Positions 1-8,918 of a stretch of DNA of 64,000 nucleotides are shown here, piece after piece; the first letter of the stretch is position 1, and each line of letters starts with the position of its first letter. The DNA lies in the NCBI RefSeq assembly GCF_910589745.1, contig NZ_OU342399.1, positions 1,240,001 through 1,304,000 on the forward strand, in the 5' to 3' direction. The notes under the pieces were generated by a model. The model saw nothing but the letters and a program-made list of their open reading frames with translations, did no database searches and was not told where the DNA came from. The stretch comes from Candidatus Arcticimaribacter forsetii (GTDB taxonomy: Bacteria > Bacteroidota > Bacteroidia > Flavobacteriales > Flavobacteriaceae). Both the position numbers and the translations under genes were made by a program.

Positions 1-222
1 ATCAAACCCTTGATCTATATTTTCACAAACCCATTTAAGCTTCTCTTCATAATCAATACGATCGTCGCAGCTCAAGCCTCTTAAAATACCGCACTCGCCA
101 ATTCCCCTTTTACCATTGTTCTCAAGTTTAATAAACCAAGTTTCCTTTTGTATTAAAATACCTCGAGAAGTTCCGCTAGGTTGTTTAAAATCAAGAATAT
201 ATCGATGATAGCTAGCTTTCAT
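1..222 (-). CDS. menC: o-Succinylbenzoate synthase MenC, N-terminal part (cut by window edge)
   Basis: Partial gene: 74 codons are visible from the ATG at 222-220, reading leftward off the window. The peptide starts MKASYHRYILDF and contains TSRGILIQKETWFIKL and GIGECGILRGLS, matching the N-terminal capping domain of enolase-superfamily o-succinylbenzoate synthases. These dehydrate SHCHC to o-succinylbenzoate in menaquinone synthesis. The catalytic barrel lies outside the window. The start is one base past the menA stop codon, so the two are translationally coupled. The call rests on the N-terminal motifs plus position in a men operon. It is too short to appear as a complete ORF here. Confidence 0.85.
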   Translation of the reverse strand, partial: MKASYHRYILDFKQPSGTSRGILIQKETWFIKLENNGKRGIGECGILRGLSCDDRIDYEEKLKWVCENIDQGFD

Positions 223-223
223 T

Positions 224-1123
224 TTATATATTTTGTCCTATTGAAAAAAGAAGAGCAAATAAGAACGTACACAATGCTAATCTCTTTAACTCTGGATCAA
301 ATTCTTTTGGATCAGTATATCCTAAAACACGTCTTAAATGAATCATCAATAATAAAACGGCAATCATAAAAAGATAAGAAGGTTGACTCAATGTTTTAGA
401 ATATAAAACAGATGTAAATACCGCTCCAATTAATAAAAAAGCATGGTAAATTTTAGAATAACTTGATCCTAAAAGAACCGCTATAGTAATCTTATTAGAT
501 TTTTTATCAGTTTCAAGATCGCGCATATTATTTAAATTTAAAACACCAACACTTAATAATCCAATGGAGGTAGCCGGTAAAATTAATTCAATTGAAAAGG
601 TATTATTTTGTAAAAAATAGGAACCTAAAACACTTACTCCTCCAAAAAACACAAAGACAAAAAAATCGCCAAAAGCTCGATAACCATATGCATTTTCGCC
701 TACAGTATATTTAATAGCTGCATAAACAGAAGCAACGGCTAGAGCAACAAAAATTAAAACATACAGCAGTTCAGAAGAATCAAATGCAATTAATATTAGA
801 GTGAATGATAAAATAAGCGAAGAAGCAACTGTGATTTGAATTCCTTTTTTCAGTTCCTTTCTAGAAAGTAATCCCTGCTGTAAAACTCTTGCAGGACCAA
901 TTCTATCATTATTATCTGTTCCCTTTACACCATCACCATAATCATTAGCAAAATTTGATAAAATCTGAAATGCGATCGTAGTAGCTAAGGATAGTATTAA
1001 AATAGTTATCGAAAAACTAGGACTAGAATATGCAAGACCGTTACCAACAATTATTCCGGATAAAGAGAGTGGTAACGTTCTCAAACGAGCAGCCTCTAAC
1101 CAAACTTTAAATTTTGAATTCAT
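224..1123 (-). CDS. menA: 1,4-dihydroxy-2-naphthoate polyprenyltransferase MenA
   Basis: A 299-residue UbiA-family integral membrane prenyltransferase that joins DHNA to a polyprenyl chain to give demethylmenaquinone. The first Asp-rich motif, NDYGDGVKGTD at residues 60-70, and the second, NNMRDLETD at 198-206, are the Mg-diphosphate-binding sites. The N-terminal ARLRTLPLSLSGIIVG is characteristic of MenA rather than UbiA. About eight or nine hydrophobic segments fill the rest. It lies fifth in the men operon, with a 205-bp gap after menB and only 1 bp before menC. Expression of menA-menC could therefore be partly independent, although I found no good -7 box in the gap. Confidence 0.95.
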   Translation of the reverse strand: MNSKFKVWLEAARLRTLPLSLSGIIVGNGLAYSSPSFSITILILSLATTIAFQILSNFANDYGDGVKGTDNNDRIGPARVLQQGLLSRKELKKGIQITVASSLILSFTLILIAFDSSELLYVLIFVALAVASVYAAIKYTVGENAYGYRAFGDFFVFVFFGGVSVLGSYFLQNNTFSIELILPATSIGLLSVGVLNLNNMRDLETDKKSNKITIAVLLGSSYSKIYHAFLLIGAVFTSVLYSKTLSQPSYLFMIAVLLLMIHLRRVLGYTDPKEFDPELKRLALCTFLFALLFSIGQNI

Positions 1124-1328
1124 CTATTATTTTGTAATTCAATTCGTTTTATTTTAATAAACTACCCTATCCTAATACAGAATTAAAAAACAATTAAATA
1201 CATCTAAAAAAATAAAGATGCTTTTTTACAGTTTAATACTATTCTAATAAAACGGATGATCTATTTTTATTTTCTTGATTGTCCAATTTAAATAACCCTT
1301 TGCTGTGAAAGAAAGCAATAAGACTCTT
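1124..1328. other. menB-menA intergenic spacer
   Basis: This is a 205-bp AT-rich spacer inside the men operon. It holds a weak CATCT/AGATG hairpin at 1201-1220, with a T run at 1222-1227 on the plus side and A/T runs on the other side. No convincing TAnnTTTG box on the minus strand and no ORF were seen. It may simply be leader for menA, or a processing site. Confidence 0.3.
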
Positions 1329-2150
1329 TTATGGAAACTTAGGATACTGTTTAAAATTAGGGTCACGGCGTTCTAAAAATGCATTTTTACCCTCCTGAGC
1401 CTCATCCATTAAATAATACATTAAGGTTGCATCTCCAGCTAATTGCATTAATCCATGCTGCCCATCTAATTCAGCATTTAAACAGCGTTTAACCATTCTT
1501 AAAGCGAGCGGGCTTCTTTTTTGCATAATTTGACACCATTCAACTACAGTTTTTTCAAGATCTTCAAGGGGTACAACTTTATTTACCATACCCATTTCTT
1601 CCGCTTCTTTAGCAGAATATTGTTGACATAAGAACCAAATCTCACGTGCTTTTTTCTGACCAACGTGACGTGCTAAATAAGATGAACCAAATCCACCGTC
1701 GAAACTTCCAACTTTAGGACCTGTTTGTCCAAAAATTGCGTTATCGCTTGCTATTGTTAAATCACAAACAACATGTAAGACATGACCACCACCGATAGCA
1801 TAACCATTGACCATTGCAATAACTGGTTTAGGGATTTCTCTTATCTTTTTATGTAAATCAAGTACATTTAATCTGGGTACGCCATCTTCACCTACATAAC
1901 CCCCAACACCTTTAACATTTTGATCGCCTCCACTACAAAAAGCCTTGTCCCCCATTCCGGTAAAAACAATGATATCAATATCATTACGTTCACGACAAAC
2001 ATCCATAGCTTCTAACATTTGATTGTTTGTTTCTGGGCGGAATGCATTATAAACTTCTGGGCGATTTATAGTAATTTTAGCTATTCCCTTGTGAAATTCA
2101 AATAAAATATCCGAGTATTCTGTTATCGTTTCCCAAACTACATTTTCCAT
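1329..2150 (-). CDS. menB: 1,4-dihydroxy-2-naphthoyl-CoA synthase MenB
   Basis: A 273-residue crotonase-fold enzyme that cyclises o-succinylbenzoyl-CoA to DHNA-CoA. Visible signatures are the CoA/oxyanion segment FCSGGDQ at 72-77, the second oxyanion loop [11 protein letters not shown] at 116-126, and [14 protein letters not shown] at 140-153. The QTG glycine (144) and Asp151 match E. coli Gly156/Asp163 in spacing. By family knowledge this places it with the bicarbonate-dependent type I MenBs rather than those with Asp in the QTD position. The C-terminal [13 protein letters not shown] tail is typical of MenB. It sits 35 bp after menD in the same operon. Confidence 0.97.
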   Translation of the reverse strand: MENVVWETITEYSDILFEFHKGIAKITINRPEVYNAFRPETNNQMLEAMDVCRERNDIDIIVFTGMGDKAFCSGGDQNVKGVGGYVGEDGVPRLNVLDLHKKIREIPKPVIAMVNGYAIGGGHVLHVVCDLTIASDNAIFGQTGPKVGSFDGGFGSSYLARHVGQKKAREIWFLCQQYSAKEAEEMGMVNKVVPLEDLEKTVVEWCQIMQKRSPLALRMVKRCLNAELDGQHGLMQLAGDATLMYYLMDEAQEGKNAFLERRDPNFKQYPKFP

Positions 2151-2185
2151 ATTATATTGTATTTATTGATTTAAAAATAAGTGTT

Positions 2186-3964
2186 TTATTGCATTGCTTT
2201 AAAGTAATTTAATAAAACTTTGTCATTGATTTTTCTTGGAGTAAATATCTCTAAAATTTGCGGTCTATCAGAGGGTTTAAAAAAAGATTTTAATTTCAAC
2301 TTTAAACGCCATCCAGAATAAACACTTGAGTATCCTAAACCAAAAGATTTAGATAAATCTTTGGCATTTCGATTATGAACTGTCTCATAATATTTATCGT
2401 AAAGTGGAGTGTCTTTTTTACCTGGAAGAATCCTAAAAATTCCACCTCCTTGATTGTTAATTATAATAACTCTAAAATTAGATTTCCAATATGTATTCCA
2501 TAAGGCATTACAATCGTAGAAAAAACTTAAATCCCCTGTAATTAATAATGTTTGCAACTCTGTTTTATAGGCAGCTCCAACAGCTGTAGATGTACTTCCG
2601 TCGATCCCGCTTGTCCCACGGTTGCAATATACAGATACATTTTTCGGAAGATCGAATAGCTGTGCATAACGAATAGTAGAACTATTAGCGAGTTGTAAAT
2701 GAAGTTTTTTGGGGATTGAATTGAATATAATTTTAAAGGCTAATAAATCAGAAAAAGGGATCGTCTTTAAATAAGCTAATCCTTTCAATAAATTTCTAGA
2801 ATAAATCGAATGTACCGCACTATTAAATGAAGATTCAATTGGAGTATTGGGTTTTGAAAATAAATAATCGAAAAACTCTTGAGGATCTAATTTCACATGA
2901 TTTGAAAGCACATAGTAGGTATTGTAAGCTTTCTTAGAGTTGATGTGCCAGTGTTTTTTTGGTGGAAATTTTCTTAAAAAATTTTTTACTTTTTTTGAAA
3001 CAACCATTCCGCCTAGTGTAATCAGTAAATCAGGTTGAATTTCTTCAAAAGCACTTTCTCCATTTTGCTCTAATGGAGCAATTAAAGAATCTATTGCATC
3101 TAAAAACCTACTATGTTTTAAGTTAGATGTTTTTTCAGTTAAAACAATTACTGAAGGGTCCAAAGCCCATGTTTCTAAAATTTTGTCATTTATTGAATTT
3201 GGAGGTAAAACTCCTACTAAAATAATCTTTTTGGCAGCAGAATTCCATTGGGTAACATAAGAATCAAGATTAATTTCTGTCTGATTTGGTTCAGGATCAC
3301 TTATAAATTGGGGAATAAGTTCTTTTGAGGTTGTTCCATAAAGCGGTTCCTCTAAAGGAACATTTATATGAACAGGACCAGAGTTCAGGATGGCTTTATT
3401 TAAAACGGAATCCAGTTTTTGTTCATTTGATCGCTGAATCTCTACTTGTTTGTGCATTAAATCGGATTCCGATGCGTCTTGAGCTACTAATTTTTGAGAT
3501 GGATTTTCAAGAAGCGTTTTCGAGGCATGCGACACATCTGGAGTTAAATATGCAGCTGCTTCTAGGTGAGGTTCAAATACTTCTGGCTGTCGTATGGTTT
3601 GTCCATCACCAACATCAATTCTGTGGGGTAATCTATCTGCAGAAATCACAACCAATGGTATATCGCTATAAAAAGCTTCTGAGACTGCTGGATAATAGTT
3701 TAATAAAGCGGAACCAGACGTACAAACAACTGCTACAGGATGTTTAAGTTGCTGTGCCAAACCAAGTGCAAAGAATGCAGCAGAGCGCTCGTCTACAATG
3801 CTATAAGTAATGAAATTATCGTTATTTGTAAATCCTAGATTTAAGGGTGCATTTCTAGAGCCTGGTGAAATTACAATATGATTAATTCTTTTAATATCAC
3901 AAAACTTTACAACGGTTTGAGCTAAGGGTATTTCAGAAAAAGATTGTTTTGGGTATTGACTCAT
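2186..3964 (-). CDS. menD: 2-succinyl-5-enolpyruvyl-6-hydroxy-3-cyclohexene-1-carboxylate synthase MenD
   Basis: A thiamine-diphosphate enzyme that condenses isochorismate with 2-oxoglutarate to SEPHCHC. It carries the PYR domain motif SPGSRNAPL near residue 35, CTSGSALLNYYPAVSEA near 105, and a C-terminal PP domain with NRGTSGIDGSTSTAVGAA and NNQGGGIFRILPG. I start it at MSQYPKQS (3964), giving 592 residues. The seven-codon extension to 3982 (MYFCWT) is encoded by a perfect -7 promoter box, TATTTTTG at 3979-3972, and is probably not translated. The operon neighbours menF (55 bp upstream of this start) and menB confirm the role. Confidence 0.95.
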   Translation of the reverse strand: MSQYPKQSFSEIPLAQTVVKFCDIKRINHIVISPGSRNAPLNLGFTNNDNFITYSIVDERSAAFFALGLAQQLKHPVAVVCTSGSALLNYYPAVSEAFYSDIPLVVISADRLPHRIDVGDGQTIRQPEVFEPHLEAAAYLTPDVSHASKTLLENPSQKLVAQDASESDLMHKQVEIQRSNEQKLDSVLNKAILNSGPVHINVPLEEPLYGTTSKELIPQFISDPEPNQTEINLDSYVTQWNSAAKKIILVGVLPPNSINDKILETWALDPSVIVLTEKTSNLKHSRFLDAIDSLIAPLEQNGESAFEEIQPDLLITLGGMVVSKKVKNFLRKFPPKKHWHINSKKAYNTYYVLSNHVKLDPQEFFDYLFSKPNTPIESSFNSAVHSIYSRNLLKGLAYLKTIPFSDLLAFKIIFNSIPKKLHLQLANSSTIRYAQLFDLPKNVSVYCNRGTSGIDGSTSTAVGAAYKTELQTLLITGDLSFFYDCNALWNTYWKSNFRVIIINNQGGGIFRILPGKKDTPLYDKYYETVHNRNAKDLSKSFGLGYSSVYSGWRLKLKLKSFFKPSDRPQILEIFTPRKINDKVLLNYFKAMQ

Positions 3965-3971
3965 TGTCCAA

Positions 3972-3979
3972 CAAAAATA
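3972..3979 (-). promoter_or_regulatory. Candidate -7 promoter box for menD
   Basis: TATTTTTG fits the Bacteroidota -7 consensus TAnnTTTG and lies 7 bp before the menD ATG at 3964. Transcripts from it would be almost leaderless. No clear TTG -33 element was found 17-23 bp upstream, so this would be an internal promoter of moderate plausibility. Confidence 0.4.
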
Positions 3980-4019
3980 CAAAACAGTAGAGATTCGAAA
4001 GAGTTTATTTCAGTTAAAT

Positions 4020-5048
4020 TCAAAGTGCTTTGCAAAAAGTTTTTGCTTTTCTCTTAGTCTCTTCCCATTCATTCAAGGGTATACTTTTTGTTGTAATCCC
4101 AGCACCCACATATACCCTGTAACCCGAGGGTATTAATTCAGCACATCTTAAATTTACATATAAACTTGCATGGTGATCTGAGTCAAAAGGACCCAAAAAA
4201 CCTGTGTAATATTTTCGATTGTGAGCTTCATTTTTTAATATAAATTCTAAACTATTTTTCTTTGGAACTCCTCCTACTGCAGGAGTAGGGTGAAGTGCTT
4301 TTGCAATTTTAAACAAACTTAAATCATCACTTTTTAATCGTATATCTGTTTTTAGATGATATATAGAACCCGCTTGAACAGTTTGTACTGAACCAATTTC
4401 AATTTTAGAATTAGGGTAAATTGAGCGTAAGGAATCTTCAATACTAACTGTAACGAGTTGTTGTTCTTGAAGTTCCTTTTCTGACCATATGGGTTTTTCG
4501 TCTTCTTTTGCAATTGAAGTTCCAGCTAATGAAATTGTATGTAACTCATTATTACTTAAACTCGCAAACCTTTCTGGTGTTGCTCCCATCCAAGAACCTG
4601 TTTTGGGATGATGCCAATAATAAACAAATGCTGTTGGGTAAAGGTTTGCCAAATTAACAAAAGTATTGATGGGCTCTGAGTCTGAAATAGAAACTGGTAT
4701 TGAACGTGATAAAACAATTTTTTCAGTCACCGATTCTGAAAATTCAACTAGGGCTTTTTCAACTAATGTTATAAAAGCCTCTCTATTTTCATTACCAAAA
4801 GAGATATCTGATGAATTTGATTCTTTATAAAAGCTTAGATCAAATTTTTTGTGATTTTTATTTGGGATAAAGGGGTATGAATTAGTGTCATTAAAAGGAG
4901 CCATTAAAAAACCTTGTTCCGAAAAATCTTGGGTTAAATACAAACGGTCATCTTCTTGAAAGTACAGTTCTAATTCGTTGGAATTAGGATGTTTAAAAAC
5001 AACGAAAGGAAGTTTCTTTTCCTCTAAAGCTTTAAGGGCTTTTATCAT
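4020..5048 (-). CDS. menF: Isochorismate synthase (chorismate-binding, MenF type)
   Basis: A 342-residue chorismate-binding enzyme that converts chorismate to isochorismate. Key pieces are EKIVLSRS at 109-116 (Lys110 corresponds to the general-base lysine of MenF/EntC), GSWMGATPERFASL at 151-164, the ALHPTPAVGG motif at 251-260, and NEAHNRKYYTGFLGPF at 273-288. It is shorter than E. coli MenF (about 430) because the N-terminal region is reduced, as is usual in Bacteroidota. It begins at the base next to the menI stop codon, so translation is coupled. An EntC role for a siderophore is possible in principle, but the location in the men operon argues for menaquinone. Confidence 0.93.
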   Translation of the reverse strand: MIKALKALEEKKLPFVVFKHPNSNELELYFQEDDRLYLTQDFSEQGFLMAPFNDTNSYPFIPNKNHKKFDLSFYKESNSSDISFGNENREAFITLVEKALVEFSESVTEKIVLSRSIPVSISDSEPINTFVNLANLYPTAFVYYWHHPKTGSWMGATPERFASLSNNELHTISLAGTSIAKEDEKPIWSEKELQEQQLVTVSIEDSLRSIYPNSKIEIGSVQTVQAGSIYHLKTDIRLKSDDLSLFKIAKALHPTPAVGGVPKKNSLEFILKNEAHNRKYYTGFLGPFDSDHHASLYVNLRCAELIPSGYRVYVGAGITTKSIPLNEWEETKRKAKTFCKAL

Positions 5049-5465
5049 TTATTTTTTAGGTAAAGTTAGGGTGGTTAACTTACAGCTTGAAATTAAATCT
5101 CCGGCTTCATTCGTTACTTTAATTTCCCATATCTGAGTGGTTCTCCCGTTATGAACTGGAATAGCTTTGGCGTATACATAACCCTCGCTTATTCCTTTTA
5201 AATGATTTCCAGACATCTCAATCCCGCGAACCATAGTACTTTTAGACTTATTAAATAGATAGGCGGCAGCACTTCCCACACTTTCTGCTAATGCAAATGT
5301 TGCACCCCCATGAAGAACCCCATCGGGTTGATGAAGTTTTGGTGTTACGGGCATTCTAGCCGTTAAAAAATTGTCCCCCACATCAACAAAATCTATTTCT
5401 AAAGTTCGCATTAAAGACTCCTTTTCGGAGCCATTCATCAGTTTGAGTAATTCCTCTTTTTCCAT
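5049..5465 (-). CDS. menI: Hotdog-fold thioesterase, probable DHNA-CoA thioesterase MenI
   Basis: A 138-residue 4HBT/PaaI hotdog protein. The motif HQPDGVLHGGATFALAES (residues 45-62) is nearly identical to the E. coli YdiI (MenI) motif, including catalytic-type Glu61 and the HGG loop. This enzyme would hydrolyse DHNA-CoA to DHNA between MenB and MenA. It is the first visible gene of the men operon and directly abuts menF. Hotdog thioesterases are promiscuous, so the specific role is inferred from context, but this would complete the cytoplasmic DHNA branch here except MenE, presumably beyond the left edge. Confidence 0.85.
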   Translation of the reverse strand: MEKEELLKLMNGSEKESLMRTLEIDFVDVGDNFLTARMPVTPKLHQPDGVLHGGATFALAESVGSAAAYLFNKSKSTMVRGIEMSGNHLKGISEGYVYAKAIPVHNGRTTQIWEIKVTNEAGDLISSCKLTTLTLPKK

Positions 5466-5811
5466 GGAAGTAAAAGTAATTAAATTCTAAATGATGGGTT
5501 TAATTTATGAGGATAAATATCGATTTCAATTCCAGGAATACATTAGGAACCAATTTAAATAAAATCAATAAATACGAGAGTAATAAACTTAAGGCTTAAC
5601 TTATTAAGAACTGCCGAACCTTTTTTGAACATTTAGGGTGTATAGTTCTGAATTAAAACAAAATTATTTTAGAAAAGAAATTTTGATTAATTACAGCATG
5701 TAAGAGATAAAATTATACTCTCAGATGTATTTTGAAGTTTCTCATAAAACAAAGGATTAACAAAAAAATAAGTGTTTGAAATAGTATCTTAGCAAATCAC
5801 AAAAAGATTCT
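5466..5811. promoter_or_regulatory. Divergent menI / rlmF intergenic region
   Basis: A 346-bp AT-rich gap between divergent genes; it holds no ORF of note and no RNA gene I recognise. For rlmF, TATCTTAG at 5785-5792 is one mismatch from TAnnTTTG and ends 19 bp before the ATG. For menI, no good -7 box was found on the minus strand. No strong inverted repeat was seen. Confidence 0.4.
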
Positions 5812-6771
5812 ATGTCGGACAAGAAAAAACCAAAAATAAAGTCTAAGATGCACCCTCGTAACAAAAATCGAGAACGCTATGATCTTAAAGCATTAATCCT
5901 TGCTCATCCTGAATTAAAAGATTTTATAAAACCAAATAAACACGGAGATGACTCGATAGACTTTTCAAACCCAAAGGCTGTAAAAGTTCTAAACATATCT
6001 CTTCTAAAACATTATTATAAAATTGATTTTTGGGAATTTCCTGATCATAATCTCTGCCCTCCTATTCCCGGTAGAGCAGATTACATCCATTATCTAGCAG
6101 ACTTAATTCGCGAAAATAATTTTGGGCGTTCACCCGAGGGCAACAAAATTACATGTCTAGATATTGGAGTCGGAGCAAGTTGTATTTATCCAATTATAGG
6201 AATTACTGAGTATAATTGGAATTTTATTGCTTCAGATATTGATGAATTATCAATCAAAAATGCAAATAAAATAGTCTCAAACAACACTAAACTTTTAAAT
6301 AAAGTAAACTGTAAATTACAGAAAGATTCTAAAGCAATTTACCAAGGAATTATAGGAAGCAAAGATAAGATTGACATCACGATGTGTAATCCACCATTTC
6401 ATGAATCTCAAGAAGCTGCTCAAAAAGGATCCCTAAGAAAGGTTCAGAATTTAGGGGCTAAAAAAGTTAAAAAGGCAGAATTAAATTTTGCAGGAATCCA
6501 AAATGAACTCATCTATGAAGGGGGAGAAATTAAGTTTATTAGCGCAATGGTCTTGCAGAGTAAAACCTTTAAGAATAATTGTTTTTGGTTCACAACACTA
6601 GTTTCAAAACAATCTAATTTGAACGCAATTTATAAGAAACTTGATCAGGTAAATGCATCAGAAATAAAAACAATTCCCATGGGTACTGGGAACAAAGTTA
6701 CTCGGATAGTAGCTTGGACTTTTTTGAGCAAATCTCAACAAAATCAATGGCGGAAGGATCGTTGGAATTAA
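5812..6771 (+). CDS. rlmF: 23S rRNA (adenine(1618)-N(6))-methyltransferase RlmF
   Basis: A 319-residue SAM-dependent methyltransferase that makes m6A1618 in 23S rRNA. The N-terminal block KSKMHPRNKNRERYD and the WEFPDHNLCPPIPGRADYIHYLADL segment (about 74-98) are diagnostic of RlmF. The SAM-binding motif DIGVGASCIYPIIG is at 117-130, the acidic motif II SDID at 141-144, and the N6-adenine motif NPPF at 193-196 is followed by HESQEAA. It is a monocistronic gene with its own upstream region and a bidirectional terminator after it, convergent with dnaK. Confidence 0.95.
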   Translation: MSDKKKPKIKSKMHPRNKNRERYDLKALILAHPELKDFIKPNKHGDDSIDFSNPKAVKVLNISLLKHYYKIDFWEFPDHNLCPPIPGRADYIHYLADLIRENNFGRSPEGNKITCLDIGVGASCIYPIIGITEYNWNFIASDIDELSIKNANKIVSNNTKLLNKVNCKLQKDSKAIYQGIIGSKDKIDITMCNPPFHESQEAAQKGSLRKVQNLGAKKVKKAELNFAGIQNELIYEGGEIKFISAMVLQSKTFKNNCFWFTTLVSKQSNLNAIYKKLDQVNASEIKTIPMGTGNKVTRIVAWTFLSKSQQNQWRKDRWN

Positions 6772-6787
6772 AAATTTAAAAAAATGC

Positions 6788-6819
6788 AAAAAAAAAGCAC
6801 CGCTTAACGGTGCTTTTTT
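6788..6819. terminator. Bidirectional rho-independent terminator between rlmF and dnaK
   Basis: The stem GCACCG (6797-6802), loop CTTAA and arm CGGTGC (6808-6813) form a perfect 6-bp GC-rich hairpin, flanked by an A run (6788-6796) and a T run (6814-6819). It therefore serves the convergent rlmF and dnaK transcripts alike. Confidence 0.93.
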
Positions 6820-6837
6820 AATTATCAAAATAAAAAG

Positions 6838-8748
6838 TTATTCTTTAACTTCTTCAAAATCAACATCCTGAACGTCATCTGCTCCAGAAGCATCAGCTGA
6901 ACCACCTGCTTGCGCATCTGGGCCAGGTTGAGCAGCTCCATCAGCTTGAGCTTTGTACATTTCTTCGGAAGCATTCTTCCATGCTGCATTGATTTTTTCT
7001 AAAGCTGGCTCAATAGTAGCGAGATCTTTCGCTTCAAACGCTTTCTTCAATTCTTCTAAAGCTTCTTCAATTGGCTTTTTCTTATCATCAGAAAGTTTAT
7101 CTCCAAACTCTTTCAATTGACTTTCAGTTTGGAAAATCATTTGATCAGCACTATTTAGCTTATCAACTTGTTCTTTTGCAGCCTTATCTGCTTCCGCATT
7201 TGCTTCTGCTTCTTGGCGCATTTTTTCGATCTCTTCTTCTGTCAAACCTGAAGAAGCTTCGATACGTATATCTTGAGTTTTTCCAGTTGCTTTATCAGAA
7301 GCTGTAACTTTAATAATTCCGTTAGCATCAATATCAAAAGTTACTTCAATTTGTGGAGTTCCTCTTTGTGCTGGTGGAATTCCATCTAAATGAAAACGAC
7401 CAATTGTTTTGTTATCAGCAGCCATTGAACGTTCCCCTTGAATTACATGAATCTCAACCGATGGTTGGTTATCTGCAGCAGTAGAAAAAACTTGAGACTT
7501 CTTCGTAGGAATCGTGGTATTAGATTCGATTAACTTAGTCATAACACCACCCATAGTTTCAATACCTAAAGAAAGTGGAGTAACATCTAACAACAATACA
7601 TCTTTTACATCTCCTGTTAATACACCTCCTTGAATTGCTGCACCAACGGCAACAACTTCATCTGGGTTTACCCCTTTAGATGGTTTTTTTCCAAAGAATT
7701 TTTCAACTTCTTCTTGGATTACAGGAATACGAGTAGAACCCCCAACAAGAATAATTTCATCAATATCAGAAGTACTTAAACCAGCGTCATCTAATGCTTT
7801 CTTAACTGGAGCCATAGAACGACGAACTAATTCATCTGATAATTGCTCGAACTTAGAACGTGTTAGTGTAGTAACTAAGTGTTTAGGTCCAGAAGCAGTT
7901 GCTGTTACGTATGGTAAGTTAATTTCAGTCTGAGGAGAAGAGGAAAGTTCAATTTTTGCTTTTTCTGCCGCTTCTTTTAAACGCTGTAATGCCATTGGGT
8001 CTTGACGTAAGTCAATATCTTCAGCAGCTTTAAAATCATCTGCTAACCAATCGATAAGCACTTGATCAAAATCATCACCTCCAAGGTGTGTATCTCCGTT
8101 TGTTGAAAGTACTTCAAAAACACCGTCTCCTAATTCAAGGATTGAGATATCAAAAGTTCCACCTCCAAGGTCATAAACAGCAATCTTTCGGTCAGCTCCA
8201 TCTTTTTTATCTAAACCATAAGCTAAAGCAGCTGCAGTTGGTTCGTTAATAATACGTTGAACTTTTAAACCTGCTATTTCACCTGCTTCCTTTGTAGCTT
8301 GTCGCTGAGCATCGTTAAAATAAGCTGGTACGGTAATAACCGCTTCAGTAACATCATGCCCTAAATAATCTTCTGCTGTTTTCTTCATTTTCTGAAGAGT
8401 CATAGCAGAAAGTTCTTGTGGAGTATATAAACGACCATCAATATCAACTCGAGGTGTGTTGTTATCTCCTTTTACCACTTTATATGCAACAGTTGAAGCT
8501 TCTTTAGAAGATTCTGAAAACTTATTACCCATAAAACGTTTAACAGAAGCAATAGTTTTTGTTGGGTTAGTTACCGCCTGGCGCTTCGCAGGATCACCTA
8601 CTTTTATTTCACCACCCTCAACAAATGCAATAACAGAAGGAGTTGTTCTTTTTCCTTCAGCATTTGGGATTACTACCGGTTCGTTACCTTCCATTACAGA
8701 AACACAAGAGTTTGTGGTTCCTAAATCAATTCCAATTATTTTACTCAT
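6838..8748 (-). CDS. dnaK: Molecular chaperone DnaK (Hsp70)
   Basis: A 636-residue Hsp70. It starts [18 protein letters not shown] with the phosphate-1 motif, followed by [16 protein letters not shown] (phosphate 2), [12 protein letters not shown] (adenosine) and the linker [16 protein letters not shown]. The acidic C-terminal tail [12 protein letters not shown] completes it, so it is full length. An in-frame ATG at 8796 would add 16 residues (MAYSLNI...), but those codons overlap a promoter-like element, so I use 8748. No grpE or dnaJ gene is adjacent. Regulation is probably through the dyad and promoter element at 8780-8823. Confidence 0.98.
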   Translation of the reverse strand: MSKIIGIDLGTTNSCVSVMEGNEPVVIPNAEGKRTTPSVIAFVEGGEIKVGDPAKRQAVTNPTKTIASVKRFMGNKFSESSKEASTVAYKVVKGDNNTPRVDIDGRLYTPQELSAMTLQKMKKTAEDYLGHDVTEAVITVPAYFNDAQRQATKEAGEIAGLKVQRIINEPTAAALAYGLDKKDGADRKIAVYDLGGGTFDISILELGDGVFEVLSTNGDTHLGGDDFDQVLIDWLADDFKAAEDIDLRQDPMALQRLKEAAEKAKIELSSSPQTEINLPYVTATASGPKHLVTTLTRSKFEQLSDELVRRSMAPVKKALDDAGLSTSDIDEIILVGGSTRIPVIQEEVEKFFGKKPSKGVNPDEVVAVGAAIQGGVLTGDVKDVLLLDVTPLSLGIETMGGVMTKLIESNTTIPTKKSQVFSTAADNQPSVEIHVIQGERSMAADNKTIGRFHLDGIPPAQRGTPQIEVTFDIDANGIIKVTASDKATGKTQDIRIEASSGLTEEEIEKMRQEAEANAEADKAAKEQVDKLNSADQMIFQTESQLKEFGDKLSDDKKKPIEEALEELKKAFEAKDLATIEPALEKINAAWKNASEEMYKAQADGAAQPGPDAQAGGSADASGADDVQDVDFEEVKE

Positions 8749-8779
8749 TTTAAATTTGTTTTTAATTTTCCAAATAATA

Positions 8780-8823
8780 TTCAAGGAGTATGCCATAACA
8801 AAAAAACTGACAGGCTGTCAGTT
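8780..8823 (-). promoter_or_regulatory. dnaK upstream dyad plus sigma-54-like promoter element
   Basis: On the minus strand a perfect 19-bp dyad AACTGACAGCCTGTCAGTT (8805-8823) is followed by 9 bp, mostly T, and then TGGCATACTCCTTGAA (8780-8795). The latter matches the -24/-12 consensus TGGCAC-N5-TTGCW at TGGCA and TTG with the exact spacing, but has A in place of the -12 C. The dnaK ATG is 31 bp further. The dyad is not the CIRCE operator (TTAGCACTC-N9-GAGTGCTAA). Assigning it to sigma-54 or to a heat-shock regulator is inference. Confidence 0.6.
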
Positions 8824-8893
8824 GATGTAACAGGTTTAAGTCACAAGAGGAAGGGAGGGTATCATTTTCATATAAAACTCAAAAGAAAAAGAC

Positions 8894-8901
8894 TACATTT
8901 G
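8894..8901 (+). promoter_or_regulatory. -7 promoter box of panB
   Basis: TACATTTG is an exact match to the Bacteroidota consensus TAnnTTTG and ends 17 bp before the panB start codon. No clear TTG -33 box at the right spacing was found. It lies in the 170-bp region shared with the divergent dnaK promoter. Confidence 0.5.
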
Positions 8902-8918
8902 AAAAAAATTATCTAAAA

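Noticed and set aside
181-369. 62-codon plus-strand ORF at the left edge
   Set aside because: Antisense to the menA end and menC start; no sequence character of a real protein.
1201-1227. CATCT/AGATG hairpin followed by T run on the plus strand
   Set aside because: No plus-strand gene lies upstream, the stem is only 5 bp and AT-rich, and the minus side lacks a clean T tract.
3325-3747. 140-codon plus-strand ORF inside menD
   Set aside because: It is antisense to conserved MenD coding sequence and has no recognisable motif; shadow of menD.
8749-8796. Sixteen-residue N-terminal extension of DnaK
   Set aside because: Hsp70 proteins start at [10 protein letters not shown]. The extra codons lie over the TGGCA/TTG promoter-like element and show no homology.
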